A stretch of 24,847 nt of DNA, from assembly GCA_045126215.1 (NCBI GenBank), contig JBGVOD010000056.1:1-24847 (forward strand), read 5' to 3'. The position numbers were made by a program, and so were the translations under genes. The stretch comes from SVEL01 sp045126215 (GTDB lineage Bacteria > Bacillota > Clostridia > Lachnospirales > Lachnospiraceae). Shown piece after piece: positions 7,607 through 14,978 of this stretch; position 1 is the first letter of the stretch; the number at the start of each line of letters is the position of its first letter. The notes below the pieces were generated by a model. It worked only from the letters and a program-made list of their open reading frames with translations, had not been told where the DNA came from and searched no databases.

Positions 7607-9016
7607 ATGTCGTCTATAGATGCAAAAAGGAAAAAGGGTGTTTTATACTCATGTATAATGGCTGGAATAGGGATTTTTCTTGCTGTTTTATTTTCTGAGT
7701 CAGATATTGTTTTAAATGCATTAAAAAGTAAAACAGATGTTTATGAGGATGGATTTGATTATGTTGAATTTGGCACAGGTGGTCATATTGAGAGTGAAAT
7801 AGGATATGGAAATATATTATCTTATCTTGGAAGTGTAGAGGTAACGCATAGAAGAAGGAATTCTATATCTACATATAAAACGACAACATATTTTTATGTT
7901 GTAGCTGTGTATGATGATAATGGAGACTGTTATTTAACATGTGTAGAGGTTCCGGAAAAAGACAAACTAACATTTGATTTTGCTGTGGAATTTGATGAAG
8001 CTACGACTGCCACAGCACCGTTTGAAGGTACTATAAAAGAAATGAGCGACAAAGTAAAAGAAGCTATGTATGAGTTTGTCGATGAAAATGATGCTACTCT
8101 TAGACGCGTTTTAAATACATATAATAATGTTAATAAACCAGGAAAAAATGGAGATATAAAAGATTTTGTTGTTGTAAATTATATGTCGTATGTTGACTAT
8201 GGCAAAGCAAAATTATTTTATTTCTTGATGGGAATTTCAATTTTATTGGTTATTATTCCTTTGAGTATTCTACATATAAAAAAGAAGAATCAAGGGAAAA
8301 TTGAATACAGTACAAGAGGAAATAACATATTTGATAATTCGAATTTTGGTACATATGGTAAAGATAGAAGTTTTGAAATGAATGATAAATATAAAACTTC
8401 GGTAGGATCATTTAATACAATATATGTTCCGGAAGGTGAAGAACAAGATGTTTTTGAAAAAAATGCTGAAAATCAGCTAAATATTAAAGATAATATAGTG
8501 TATGATGATGATATAAAAATAACTGATAAAAATGATGGTGAATCCTTATATGGAGAAGCGACAACGAAAATAATTGAGGATGAACCGGCATATAATATTG
8601 GTATGTCGAAAAATGATGATGATTCGTATAGTTCATTTAGTAGTGTTATTAGAAATGATAAACAAGAGGAACAAACTGAGGAAGATGAATATGCAGATAT
8701 AGCGCAGTTTGATACGTTAAATACTGCATCATCATTTAGTGACAATAGCACAGTTGGTTCAAACAGAGCTATGCAAGGTGCTTTTGGGGATTCTTATAAT
8801 CCTGGAATTGAGCGCAAAAACACAGATCAAAATATCTTTGGATATGCAGAGCTGCCTTGTGGAACATATATGAAGATGCAGCTTGTTGATATAAATCACA
8901 GCGTAGAACTTGGAACTTTAGAAAGAGCAAAAGAGCTTCTAATGGAACTGACAAAATGTGATGAACAGATGGCAACAGATATTATTAGTAACTGGGATAG
9001 TTACTACAATATGTAA
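7607..9016 (+). CDS. two-TM membrane protein, paralogue B, long acidic linker
   Basis: A 469-residue unrecognised protein homologous to its neighbours. It has a transmembrane segment at about 12-30, an external domain with FGTGGHIESEI, YFYVVAVYDDNGD, FEGTIKEMSDKV and YVDYG, and a second segment at about 203-223 followed by KKK. A cytoplasmic region of about 185 residues follows, acidic and Ser/Asp/Asn-rich and probably disordered. The last ~59 residues (411-469) form a compact domain starting FGYAELPCGTYMKM and ending NWDSYYNM, shared with the next gene. I chose ATG 7607 because GGAG at 7596-7599 precedes it by 7 bases and it gives a short basic N-terminus like the paralogues; an in-frame GTG at 7544 would add 21 residues but lies in the likely promoter. 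It is followed after 11 bases by the third paralogue. Confidence 0.85.
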   Translation: MSSIDAKRKKGVLYSCIMAGIGIFLAVLFSESDIVLNALKSKTDVYEDGFDYVEFGTGGHIESEIGYGNILSYLGSVEVTHRRRNSISTYKTTTYFYVVAVYDDNGDCYLTCVEVPEKDKLTFDFAVEFDEATTATAPFEGTIKEMSDKVKEAMYEFVDENDATLRRVLNTYNNVNKPGKNGDIKDFVVVNYMSYVDYGKAKLFYFLMGISILLVIIPLSILHIKKKNQGKIEYSTRGNNIFDNSNFGTYGKDRSFEMNDKYKTSVGSFNTIYVPEGEEQDVFEKNAENQLNIKDNIVYDDDIKITDKNDGESLYGEATTKIIEDEPAYNIGMSKNDDDSYSSFSSVIRNDKQEEQTEEDEYADIAQFDTLNTASSFSDNSTVGSNRAMQGAFGDSYNPGIERKNTDQNIFGYAELPCGTYMKMQLVDINHSVELGTLERAKELLMELTKCDEQMATDIISNWDSYYNM

Positions 9017-9027
9017 GGGAGAATTAT

Positions 9028-10038
9028 ATGAAGAACAAATTAAAAAACATTATAGTTGGAGTTGTAGGTTTAATTTTTTTAGTTGGATTACTTATCATTC
9101 GCATATTTTTTAATAGTTATATGGTAGCTGGAAATGCAACACCGGTAGATTTCCTTGAAAAAGGATTTGATGTAACAACTTTATCAAGTGGTGTTCATGT
9201 AAAGTCAGATATTAAACAGGTTTTTTATAGACTTGATACAGGAAATGAAAGTGAATATGTATATATTGTTCCAGGAATGGATGCAGATGGAGATTTTAGA
9301 TTTATCCTTGTAAAGATTGAGGAAGGTGACAACGAGGCATATAGTATTCTTGCAGATGATACATACTTTAGTGTTTTTTCATATGCATATGACAGAGTGG
9401 TAACAATAAGAACAAGAGAATACCCTGCTGATAGTTTTGATGGGGTTACAAAAGAGTTGCCTGATAGATATGTTGATGCATTTGCAAATTGGTGTGAATC
9501 ATCTGACAGACCATCTTATTGTTTGAAACCAGATGAGATGAAGGCAAAATTACTTCCTGTTTACTTTGAAACTGTTGATGTTTCAGTATGTAAGATATTT
9601 TTTGTACTTTATGTAATATGTCTTTCTGCTGTATGCTTATGTGCATTGTATTTTGTAGTATCTTTCATTGGTGTTTTAAAGAAAAAGAAAAAGGCTGGAA
9701 AAGCTGGCTTTTCGGATGAGGTCGTTTTAAAAGACAGTGAAGTAAAGAAACCAGACGTAAGTATGATGAATGATAAATCATTAGATTTATCAGCGAAAAA
9801 TGATGAGCTTGAAATCGATGAGGGAACGAATTCAGGAGCGCCAACATACAATGAAGAAGAATATAGACATATTGAACTTCCAATAGGAACTTTTATGAAG
9901 TATCAGTTAGATGAAGTTAATGCATATATGAAGGCAGGAAAAAAGAGTGAGGCTCTTATGAAACTTATTGAAATGTCTAATTGTGATTCAAGGGCAGGGG
10001 CAGCAGTAATTGTAAGATGGGAAGAATATTATAAATAA
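9028..10038 (+). CDS. two-TM membrane protein, paralogue C
   Basis: A 336-residue unrecognised protein, third of a tandem family. Transmembrane segments lie at about 8-28 and 190-215, the second followed by KKKKK. The external domain keeps the family skeleton: FDVTTLSSGVHVKSDI, YVYIVPGMDADGD, FDGVTKELPDRYVDAFANW. It lacks the Thr/Ser/Arg-rich loop seen in A and B. A shorter linker of about 60 residues leads to the C-terminal domain (about 279-336) with HIELPIGTFMKYQL, a cysteine in SNCDSRAG and a terminal RWEEYYK, matching paralogue B. The AGGGAGA ribosome binding site and the 11-base gap suggest B and C are co-transcribed and may assemble together. Both C-terminal domains are predicted on the cytoplasmic side. 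Function unknown. Confidence 0.85.
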   Translation: MKNKLKNIIVGVVGLIFLVGLLIIRIFFNSYMVAGNATPVDFLEKGFDVTTLSSGVHVKSDIKQVFYRLDTGNESEYVYIVPGMDADGDFRFILVKIEEGDNEAYSILADDTYFSVFSYAYDRVVTIRTREYPADSFDGVTKELPDRYVDAFANWCESSDRPSYCLKPDEMKAKLLPVYFETVDVSVCKIFFVLYVICLSAVCLCALYFVVSFIGVLKKKKKAGKAGFSDEVVLKDSEVKKPDVSMMNDKSLDLSAKNDELEIDEGTNSGAPTYNEEEYRHIELPIGTFMKYQLDEVNAYMKAGKKSEALMKLIEMSNCDSRAGAAVIVRWEEYYK

Positions 10039-10047
10039 ATCTTTAAG

Positions 10048-10076
10048 TTGAGAATATATTTTCTCTATGCTATAAT
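10048..10076 (+). promoter_or_regulatory. strong promoter for the PAP2-ispF-DUF2156-GNAT genes
   Basis: TTGAGA (10048-10053), a 17-base spacer and a perfect TATAAT (10071-10076). TG one base before the -10 makes it an extended -10 promoter. It starts 9 bases after paralogue C ends and gives a leader of about 50 bases. Confidence 0.85.
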
Positions 10077-10086
10077 GTAGCGCGAA

Positions 10087-10111
10087 GGTAAAAATGGAAT
10101 ACATTTTTATC
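10087..10111 (+). other. hairpin in the 5' leader of the PAP2 gene
   Basis: GGTAAAAATG (10087-10096) pairs with CATTTTTATC (10102-10111), with one G-T wobble, around the loop GAATA. It lies within the first 30 bases of the predicted transcript, before the ribosome binding site. It is AT-rich and lacks a T-tract, so a role in mRNA stability is more likely than termination. Confidence 0.4.
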
Positions 10112-10133
10112 AAAATAGTTTATTGGAGAATTT

Positions 10134-10781
10134 ATGAAAGCCTTTTTTAAAAAATACAGCCATGCATGGACTTTGTTATATGTCTTTATATATATGCCAT
10201 GGTTTATGTATATAGAGAAAACAATTACACCTGATACCGAGTTTACAAATTTACATGTTGGATTTGATGATTTAATTCCGTTTTGTGAATGGTTTATAAT
10301 ACCATATGTGATATGGTTTTTATATATTCCAGCAGTTATACTGTTAGAACTTTTTACATCTAGAAAAGAGTACTATTATGCATGCGCATATTTATTTACA
10401 GGTATGTCAATATGTCTTCTTATATGTACCTTGTGGCCAAACGGTCAGGATTTGAGAGTCGACACATTTGAAAATGAAAATATTCTTACAGGTATTATGG
10501 GATTTATTTATCATGCTGATACAAATACTAATGTTTTCCCAAGTATCCATGTATTTAACTCTATTGGTGCGTTCATAATAATATGTAAGAGTAGTTATAT
10601 GAAAAATAAAACGGCTATCAAAGTTGCATCTGGAATATTAAGCATTTTAATTATTCTTTCAACTATGTTTTTAAAACAACATTCTGTTATTGATGTTATA
10701 GGTGGTATAATACTTGGACTGATAATGTATTTAATTGTTTACTGTGTGAACTGGGATAAGATTTTTGCAAAGAAAGGATAA
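10134..10781 (+). CDS. PAP2-family membrane phosphatase/phosphotransferase
   Basis: A 215-residue integral membrane protein with about six hydrophobic segments. Two PAP2 catalytic motifs are visible: FPSIHVF with H139 (motif 2) and KQHSVIDVIGG with H183 and D187 (motif 3), forming the histidine nucleophile and proton relay on the outer face. The arginine that normally precedes motif 3 (SRxxxxxH) is replaced by Thr (S176-T177), and motif 1 is degenerate. That pattern is closer to the Aur1/sphingomyelin-synthase-like transferases than to classical phosphatases; this is inference. Substrates are likely lipid phosphates such as phosphatidate or undecaprenyl diphosphate. It is first in an operon with ispF, 4 bases downstream, whose pathway makes polyprenyl precursors. 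GGAGA supports the start. Confidence 0.82.
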   Translation: MKAFFKKYSHAWTLLYVFIYMPWFMYIEKTITPDTEFTNLHVGFDDLIPFCEWFIIPYVIWFLYIPAVILLELFTSRKEYYYACAYLFTGMSICLLICTLWPNGQDLRVDTFENENILTGIMGFIYHADTNTNVFPSIHVFNSIGAFIIICKSSYMKNKTAIKVASGILSILIILSTMFLKQHSVIDVIGGIILGLIMYLIVYCVNWDKIFAKKG

Positions 10782-10785
10782 CAAT

Positions 10786-11352
10786 ATGAGAGTAGGAATG
10801 GGTTACGATGTTCATAAGCTTGTTGAAAATAGAGACCTTATAATAGGTGGCGTTAAGATTCCACATCAGTTAGGTCTTTTAGGACATTCCGATGCAGATG
10901 TATTGTTACATGCAATTATGGATTCGCTTCTTGGTGCGGCTGCACTTGGCGATATTGGAAGACATTTTCCAGATAATGATGAAAAGTATCGTGGCATTTC
11001 AAGTTTAAAATTACTTGAGCATGTAAGAGAATTGATAGAAAAAGAAGGATATATAATAGAAAATATTGATGCGACAATAATTGCACAAAAGCCTAAGATG
11101 GCTCCTCATATACCACAGATGATTGAAAATATAGCATCTACTTTGTGTATTGAAAAAAATCAGATTAATATAAAAGCAACCACAGAGGAAGGTCTTGGTT
11201 TTACAGGAAAGTGTGAGGGCATTTCTTCACAATCCATTGCACTTTTATCATCAGTTTCTGATATGATAGACAAGACTATAACAGTTGCAGATAGTGAAAG
11301 CGTAGATAGTGCAAGATGTGCTGGGTGCACAGGATGTTCAAGAGGAAATTAG
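10786..11352 (+). CDS. ispF: 2-C-methyl-D-erythritol 2,4-cyclodiphosphate synthase
   Basis: The enzyme cyclises CDP-ME 2-phosphate to MEcPP in the MEP isoprenoid pathway, a cytoplasmic homotrimer. The start at 10786 (MRVGMGYDVHKL) is chosen because AAAGGA lies just before it and the family begins there; the frame runs open seven codons earlier. Metal ligands D8, H10 and H42 are present, within GYDVH and LGHSDADVLLHAIMD, along with GDIGRHFPD and the C-terminal EGLGFTGKCEG. The body would normally end near residue 160, but this protein is 188 residues long, with an extra tail ending in a CxxCxxC triad (C178, C181, C184). It sits in an operon between PAP2 and DUF2156 genes. Confidence 0.96.
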   Translation: MRVGMGYDVHKLVENRDLIIGGVKIPHQLGLLGHSDADVLLHAIMDSLLGAAALGDIGRHFPDNDEKYRGISSLKLLEHVRELIEKEGYIIENIDATIIAQKPKMAPHIPQMIENIASTLCIEKNQINIKATTEEGLGFTGKCEGISSQSIALLSSVSDMIDKTITVADSESVDSARCAGCTGCSRGN

Positions 11353-12273
11353 ATGACAGAAAATATGGAAAATATAGAGTTATTTAGCGTTGTTCCTAGT
11401 GATTACAAAAAAATTAAAGAATATTTTAAAAAGAGACAGTCGGGTACATGTGAAAATGTAATTACCGACTGTTATATTTGGAGAAATTATTATGATACAC
11501 GGTATTTTTTGAATGAATATGGTCTGATGTGGATATACCGTGTAAAAGATGAAATATTTTCGTCAGTTCCTTTATGCAAGGCGGAGCATTTAAAGTATTG
11601 CTTTGAAGATTTAAGATTATATTTTAATAACGTGCTTGGACAAAAACTAAAGCTATATCTTGTCGATAAAGCTGCGGTTGATATTTTATGTCTTAATGAA
11701 AGCAAATTTAGAGTCGAAAAAGAAAGAGATTACTTTGATTATGTCTATAATGCCAAGGAATTGATGGAACTATCAGGTAAAAAATACCATAAAAAGAAGA
11801 ATCATATAAATGCTTTTCTAAAAGAGTATGAAGGAAGATATGAAATAAAGATTCCAACATGTTCTGACAAGGATGATATTATAGAGTTCTTAAACAGATG
11901 GCATAAACAGAGAAATATTGTAGACGAATATAATAGGGATTATTATGAACTAAAGGGAATTGAAGAAGTCCTTAATCATTGTAATATGATAAAGTATTAT
12001 ATGATGTGTATATATATTGATGGAAAGATGGAGGCCTTTACTCTTGGAACATATCTTAAAACGGAAAAAACAGTTTATGTTCATGTAGAAAAAGCAAATC
12101 CTGAGATCAGAGGGTTGTATCCCTTTATTAATCAGCAGTTCCTGATTAAATGTTTTCCAGATGCCAGATATGTTAATAGAGAAGATGATATGGGATTAGA
12201 GGGACTTCGCAAGGCGAAAATGTCATACAATCCTGAATTTTTAGTTGAAAAATATACTATTACGGAACTTTAG
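11353..12273 (+). CDS. DUF2156 family protein (LPG-synthase C-terminal-like)
   Basis: This 306-residue soluble protein resembles the DUF2156 family, a double-GNAT fold related to the catalytic domain of phosphatidylglycerol lysyltransferases (MprF). Typical features are an N-terminal TDCYIWRNYYDTRYF region, the central SGKKYHKKKNHINAFLKEY basic helix that in relatives contacts aminoacyl-tRNA, and the C-terminal strands AFTLGTYL, VYVHVEKANPEIRGLYPFINQQF and YVNREDDMGLEGLRKAKMSY. There are no membrane segments, unlike full MprF. The gene begins immediately after the ispF stop with AGAGGAAA as ribosome binding site and is followed by a GNAT gene after 2 bases. A tRNA-dependent or acyl-CoA transfer role is inferred from the family; the substrate is unknown. 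Confidence 0.85.
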   Translation: MTENMENIELFSVVPSDYKKIKEYFKKRQSGTCENVITDCYIWRNYYDTRYFLNEYGLMWIYRVKDEIFSSVPLCKAEHLKYCFEDLRLYFNNVLGQKLKLYLVDKAAVDILCLNESKFRVEKERDYFDYVYNAKELMELSGKKYHKKKNHINAFLKEYEGRYEIKIPTCSDKDDIIEFLNRWHKQRNIVDEYNRDYYELKGIEEVLNHCNMIKYYMMCIYIDGKMEAFTLGTYLKTEKTVYVHVEKANPEIRGLYPFINQQFLIKCFPDARYVNREDDMGLEGLRKAKMSYNPEFLVEKYTITEL

Positions 12274-12275
12274 TT

Positions 12276-13019
12276 ATGAGTGAAATAAAAGAGAATATCA
12301 GATATTTATCAAAGGCAGAAAGGTATCTGATAAAAGGTTTGTATTTAGAAAGTTTTGATGATCCAATAGATTATGTAGAATACTATTGTAATCAATATGA
12401 TGCTGATACAGTTGTATGTATAGATGAAAGAACAAAAAATGTTTTGTCGATGATAAATATCCACATAAAATATCTTGAATATAATAATAAGATTGAAAAG
12501 GCAGCATATTTATACGGTGTTGCTACAAAGGAAGGTTATAAACGTAAAGGATATATGAAAAAATTGATGAACTTTGTTATTAACGACTTGAAAACTCAAG
12601 GAATCAATTTGATATATCTTATACCGGATGTGTCGCAGGAAATTTATGAGAAGTGCGGATTCACATTGATTCGGGAAAAAAGTTTTATTTATGTTATTAA
12701 AGATAGAAATAAAATAAAGTATATAGAAGATATATCCCTTGAAAATATAATTATACTTGAAAGAAATTTTGACAATACTGATAAGATGAAAATGTATATG
12801 TCTGATATTTTAAGGGAAAACGAGGCAATAAAATACAAAGTATTTCCTATTATGATTCATTCAAATTATGCTTTAAACAGTGCGTTAAACAGTGATTTAG
12901 ATAATGCGTTAAACAGTGCTACACAAAGTAATTCAAATAATGATTCGAAAATAGTCTCTTTGGATGAATTGGATATATATGAAATGTTTAGTGGTTTTAT
13001 TAATAATGAAGATGTATAA
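12276..13019 (+). CDS. GNAT family N-acetyltransferase
   Basis: A 247-residue protein with a GNAT acetyl-CoA binding motif at about 80-100 (YLYGVATKEGYKRKGYMKKLM, matching the R/QxxGxG/A loop), followed by LIYLIPDVSQEIYEKCGF, the usual final strand and helix. An additional C-terminal region of about 90 residues (from about 150) has no recognised motif. It includes a repetitive Asn/Ser/Ala stretch at 199-218 encoded by 12-base repeats. The gene starts 2 bases after the DUF2156 stop, so it belongs to the same operon and may act on a related substrate. The two-part layout loosely resembles Eis-like acetyltransferases but is shorter. The acceptor is unknown. Confidence 0.85.
   Translation: MSEIKENIRYLSKAERYLIKGLYLESFDDPIDYVEYYCNQYDADTVVCIDERTKNVLSMINIHIKYLEYNNKIEKAAYLYGVATKEGYKRKGYMKKLMNFVINDLKTQGINLIYLIPDVSQEIYEKCGFTLIREKSFIYVIKDRNKIKYIEDISLENIIILERNFDNTDKMKMYMSDILRENEAIKYKVFPIMIHSNYALNSALNSDLDNALNSATQSNSNNDSKIVSLDELDIYEMFSGFINNEDV
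12870..12929 (+). repeat. in-frame 12-base tandem repeat inside GNAT gene
   Basis: Five consecutive 12-base units lie in the coding frame, based on GCGTTAAACAGT, with starts at 12870, 12882, 12894, 12906 and 12918. They encode ALNS, ALNS, DLDN, ALNS, ATQS. Units 1, 2 and 4 are nearly identical. Being a multiple of three, copy changes would alter linker length without a frameshift. Confidence 0.8.
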
Positions 13020-13043
13020 TGATATAGTCAAAATATGTTAAAC

Positions 13044-13071
13044 TTGACAAAAGTATTGTATATACTTAAAC
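13044..13071 (+). promoter_or_regulatory. possible promoter of cysS
   Basis: A perfect -35 TTGACA (13044-13049) lies in the 94-base gap before cysS. No clean -10 stands at 17 bases: TTAAAC at 13066-13071 (spacer 16) is weak, and TATACT at 13061 is too close. The gap is too short for a T-box and none is seen. Confidence 0.35.
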
Positions 13072-13113
13072 TTAAAGACAAAAGTTTATGGTATTGAAAG
13101 GCTTGGTAATAAA

Positions 13114-14535
13114 ATGGAAAACAAGATTAGTTTTTATAACACGCTAACTAGAAAAGTAGAAAAGTTTATACCTAATGAAGATGGTAAAGTTAATATGTAT
13201 ACATGTGGACCTACAGTATATCATTTCGCACATATTGGAAATCTTCGTAGCTATATTATGGAAGATGTTTTAGAAAAAACATTAAGATATGCAGGATATG
13301 ATGTAAAGAGAGTTATGAATATAACAGATGTAGGACATCTTTCATCAGATGCAGATACTGGTGAAGACAAGATGCTTAAAGGCGCTAAGAGAGAGCATAA
13401 GACTGTTATGGAGATTGCGAAATTCTATACAGATGCTTTCTTTAGTGATTTAAAGAAACTTAATATTAAGACTCCTGACGTTGTAGAGCCTGCAACTAAC
13501 TGTATTGATGAGTTTATTAAGATGATTGAAGGGCTGCTTGAAAAGGGATATGCTTACATAGCTGGGGATAATGTATATTTTGATACTTCTAAGCTTGAGG
13601 ACTACTATGTTTTTTCCAGCCAGTCTGAGAAAGAGCTTATGGTTGGAGTGCGTGAGGATGTGGAGGAAGATACAAATAAGCGTAATAAGAGTGATTTCGT
13701 GTTATGGTTCACAAAGTCAAAGTTTGATAATCAGGAGCTTAAGTGGGATAGTCCATGGGGTGTTGGTTATCCGGGATGGCATATAGAATGTTCATGCATT
13801 TCGATGAAACATTTAGGGGAATATATGGATATTCACTGTGGAGGAGTAGACAATATCTTTCCACATCATACTAATGAAATAGCTCAATCAGAGGCATATA
13901 TAGGACACAAGTGGTGTAATTACTGGTTTCATGTACATCATTTAAATGACAAGGGTGGAAAGATGAGCAAGTCTAAAGGGGAATTTCTTACAGTTTCACT
14001 CCTTGAAGAAAAGGGATATAATCCACTGGCATATAGAATGTTCTGCTTACAGTCCCATTATCGTAAACCATTGGAGTTTTCTTTTGAAACACTTGATAAT
14101 ATAGTGGCTGCATATGATAAGCTTATTAAAACTATCGGAAAATTAAAAGATGAAGGCGAAGTCAATAAGGTAGCATTTGATGAGTACAAAGCAAAATTTG
14201 AAAATGCAATTGACAATGATTTAAATACATCAATGGCAATTACAATCATTTATGATTTATTAAAATCAGATATAAATGACAAGACAAAGCTTGAGCTTAT
14301 TAAGAGTTTTGATTATGTATTATCTCTTGAACTTACAGCAATGGTTGGAAAAGAGAAAGAAACCTCAGATGTAGATGAAGAAATGGTGGCTTACATCGAG
14401 GCAAAGATTGAAGAAAGAAAAGTTGCAAAGAAAGAGAAAGACTTTGCAAAAGCTGACGCAATCAGAAATGAACTTTTAGAAAAAGGAATTGTGTTAGAAG
14501 ATACACGTGAGGGTGTTAAATGGAAAAAGGCATAG
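13114..14535 (+). CDS. cysS: cysteinyl-tRNA synthetase
   Basis: A class I aminoacyl-tRNA synthetase charging tRNA-Cys, 473 residues, normal for the family. Visible are the zinc/cysteine-binding C31 in YTCGPTVY, the HIGH-type motif HIGN at 40-43, zinc ligands C226 (WHIECSC) with H251 and E255 (HHTNEIAQSE), and KMSKS at 283-287. The C-terminal DALR-type helical domain follows, ending with the KEKDFAKADAIRNELLEKGIVLEDTREGVKW segment typical of CysRS. It overlaps mrnC by 16 bases, the arrangement widely seen in Firmicutes, so cysS, mrnC and rlmB are probably one transcript. The cysE-type gene often found upstream is absent; here the neighbour is a GNAT acetyltransferase. Confidence 0.97.
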   Translation: MENKISFYNTLTRKVEKFIPNEDGKVNMYTCGPTVYHFAHIGNLRSYIMEDVLEKTLRYAGYDVKRVMNITDVGHLSSDADTGEDKMLKGAKREHKTVMEIAKFYTDAFFSDLKKLNIKTPDVVEPATNCIDEFIKMIEGLLEKGYAYIAGDNVYFDTSKLEDYYVFSSQSEKELMVGVREDVEEDTNKRNKSDFVLWFTKSKFDNQELKWDSPWGVGYPGWHIECSCISMKHLGEYMDIHCGGVDNIFPHHTNEIAQSEAYIGHKWCNYWFHVHHLNDKGGKMSKSKGEFLTVSLLEEKGYNPLAYRMFCLQSHYRKPLEFSFETLDNIVAAYDKLIKTIGKLKDEGEVNKVAFDEYKAKFENAIDNDLNTSMAITIIYDLLKSDINDKTKLELIKSFDYVLSLELTAMVGKEKETSDVDEEMVAYIEAKIEERKVAKKEKDFAKADAIRNELLEKGIVLEDTREGVKWKKA

Positions 14536-14972
14536 ATTTATTTACAATAATTTCTAGTGAAATGAATCTACAACTAAATGATATAAAAACATATTCACCT
14601 CTTACACTGGCATATCTTGGAGATGCCGTGTACGAGGTGCTTGTACGTACCAGAGTAGTGTGTGGAGGAAATACACAAGTCAATAAGCTACATCATAAGA
14701 GCTCTGAACTGGTAAAGGCACATTCTCAAGCTGAGATAATAAAAGGTATTCTGGATGAGTTGTCTGAAGAAGAAATGACATATTATAAGAGAGGCAGAAA
14801 TGCAAAGTCATATACATCAGCTAAGAATGCCACAATAGGTGATTATAGAATGGCTACAGGATTTGAGGCACTTATAGGGTATTTGTATCTTTCTGGAAAG
14901 ACTGATAGAATGATAGAATTAGTCAAAAAAGGTATAAATATAATTGAGTTGCAAAAAACAGTCGTAAAGTGA
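14520..14972 (+). CDS. mrnC: Mini-ribonuclease 3
   Basis: A 150-residue RNase III-type catalytic domain without a double-stranded RNA-binding domain. In Bacillus this enzyme matures the ends of 23S rRNA. The signature YSPLTLAYLGDAVYEVLVR carries the catalytic D35 and E39. YKRGRNAKSYTSAKNATIGDYRMATGFEALIGYLYL is the family's second conserved block, with the other acidic residues. The start inside the cysS 3' end is supported by GAGGG at 14509-14513; an internal ATG at residue 15 would also keep the catalytic core. It is followed by rlmB after 6 bases, linking rRNA trimming and methylation in one operon. Confidence 0.95.
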   Translation: MEKGIDLFTIISSEMNLQLNDIKTYSPLTLAYLGDAVYEVLVRTRVVCGGNTQVNKLHHKSSELVKAHSQAEIIKGILDELSEEEMTYYKRGRNAKSYTSAKNATIGDYRMATGFEALIGYLYLSGKTDRMIELVKKGINIIELQKTVVK

Positions 14973-14978
14973 GGATAT

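Noticed and set aside
9446..9883. Several minus-strand open frames under paralogue C, some overlapping each other
   Set aside because: They are shadows of a clear plus-strand gene, with low-complexity translations and no ribosome binding sites.
13020..13113. T-box riboswitch before cysS
   Set aside because: The gap is only 94 bases and has no specifier stem or AGGGTGG-type anti-terminator motif.
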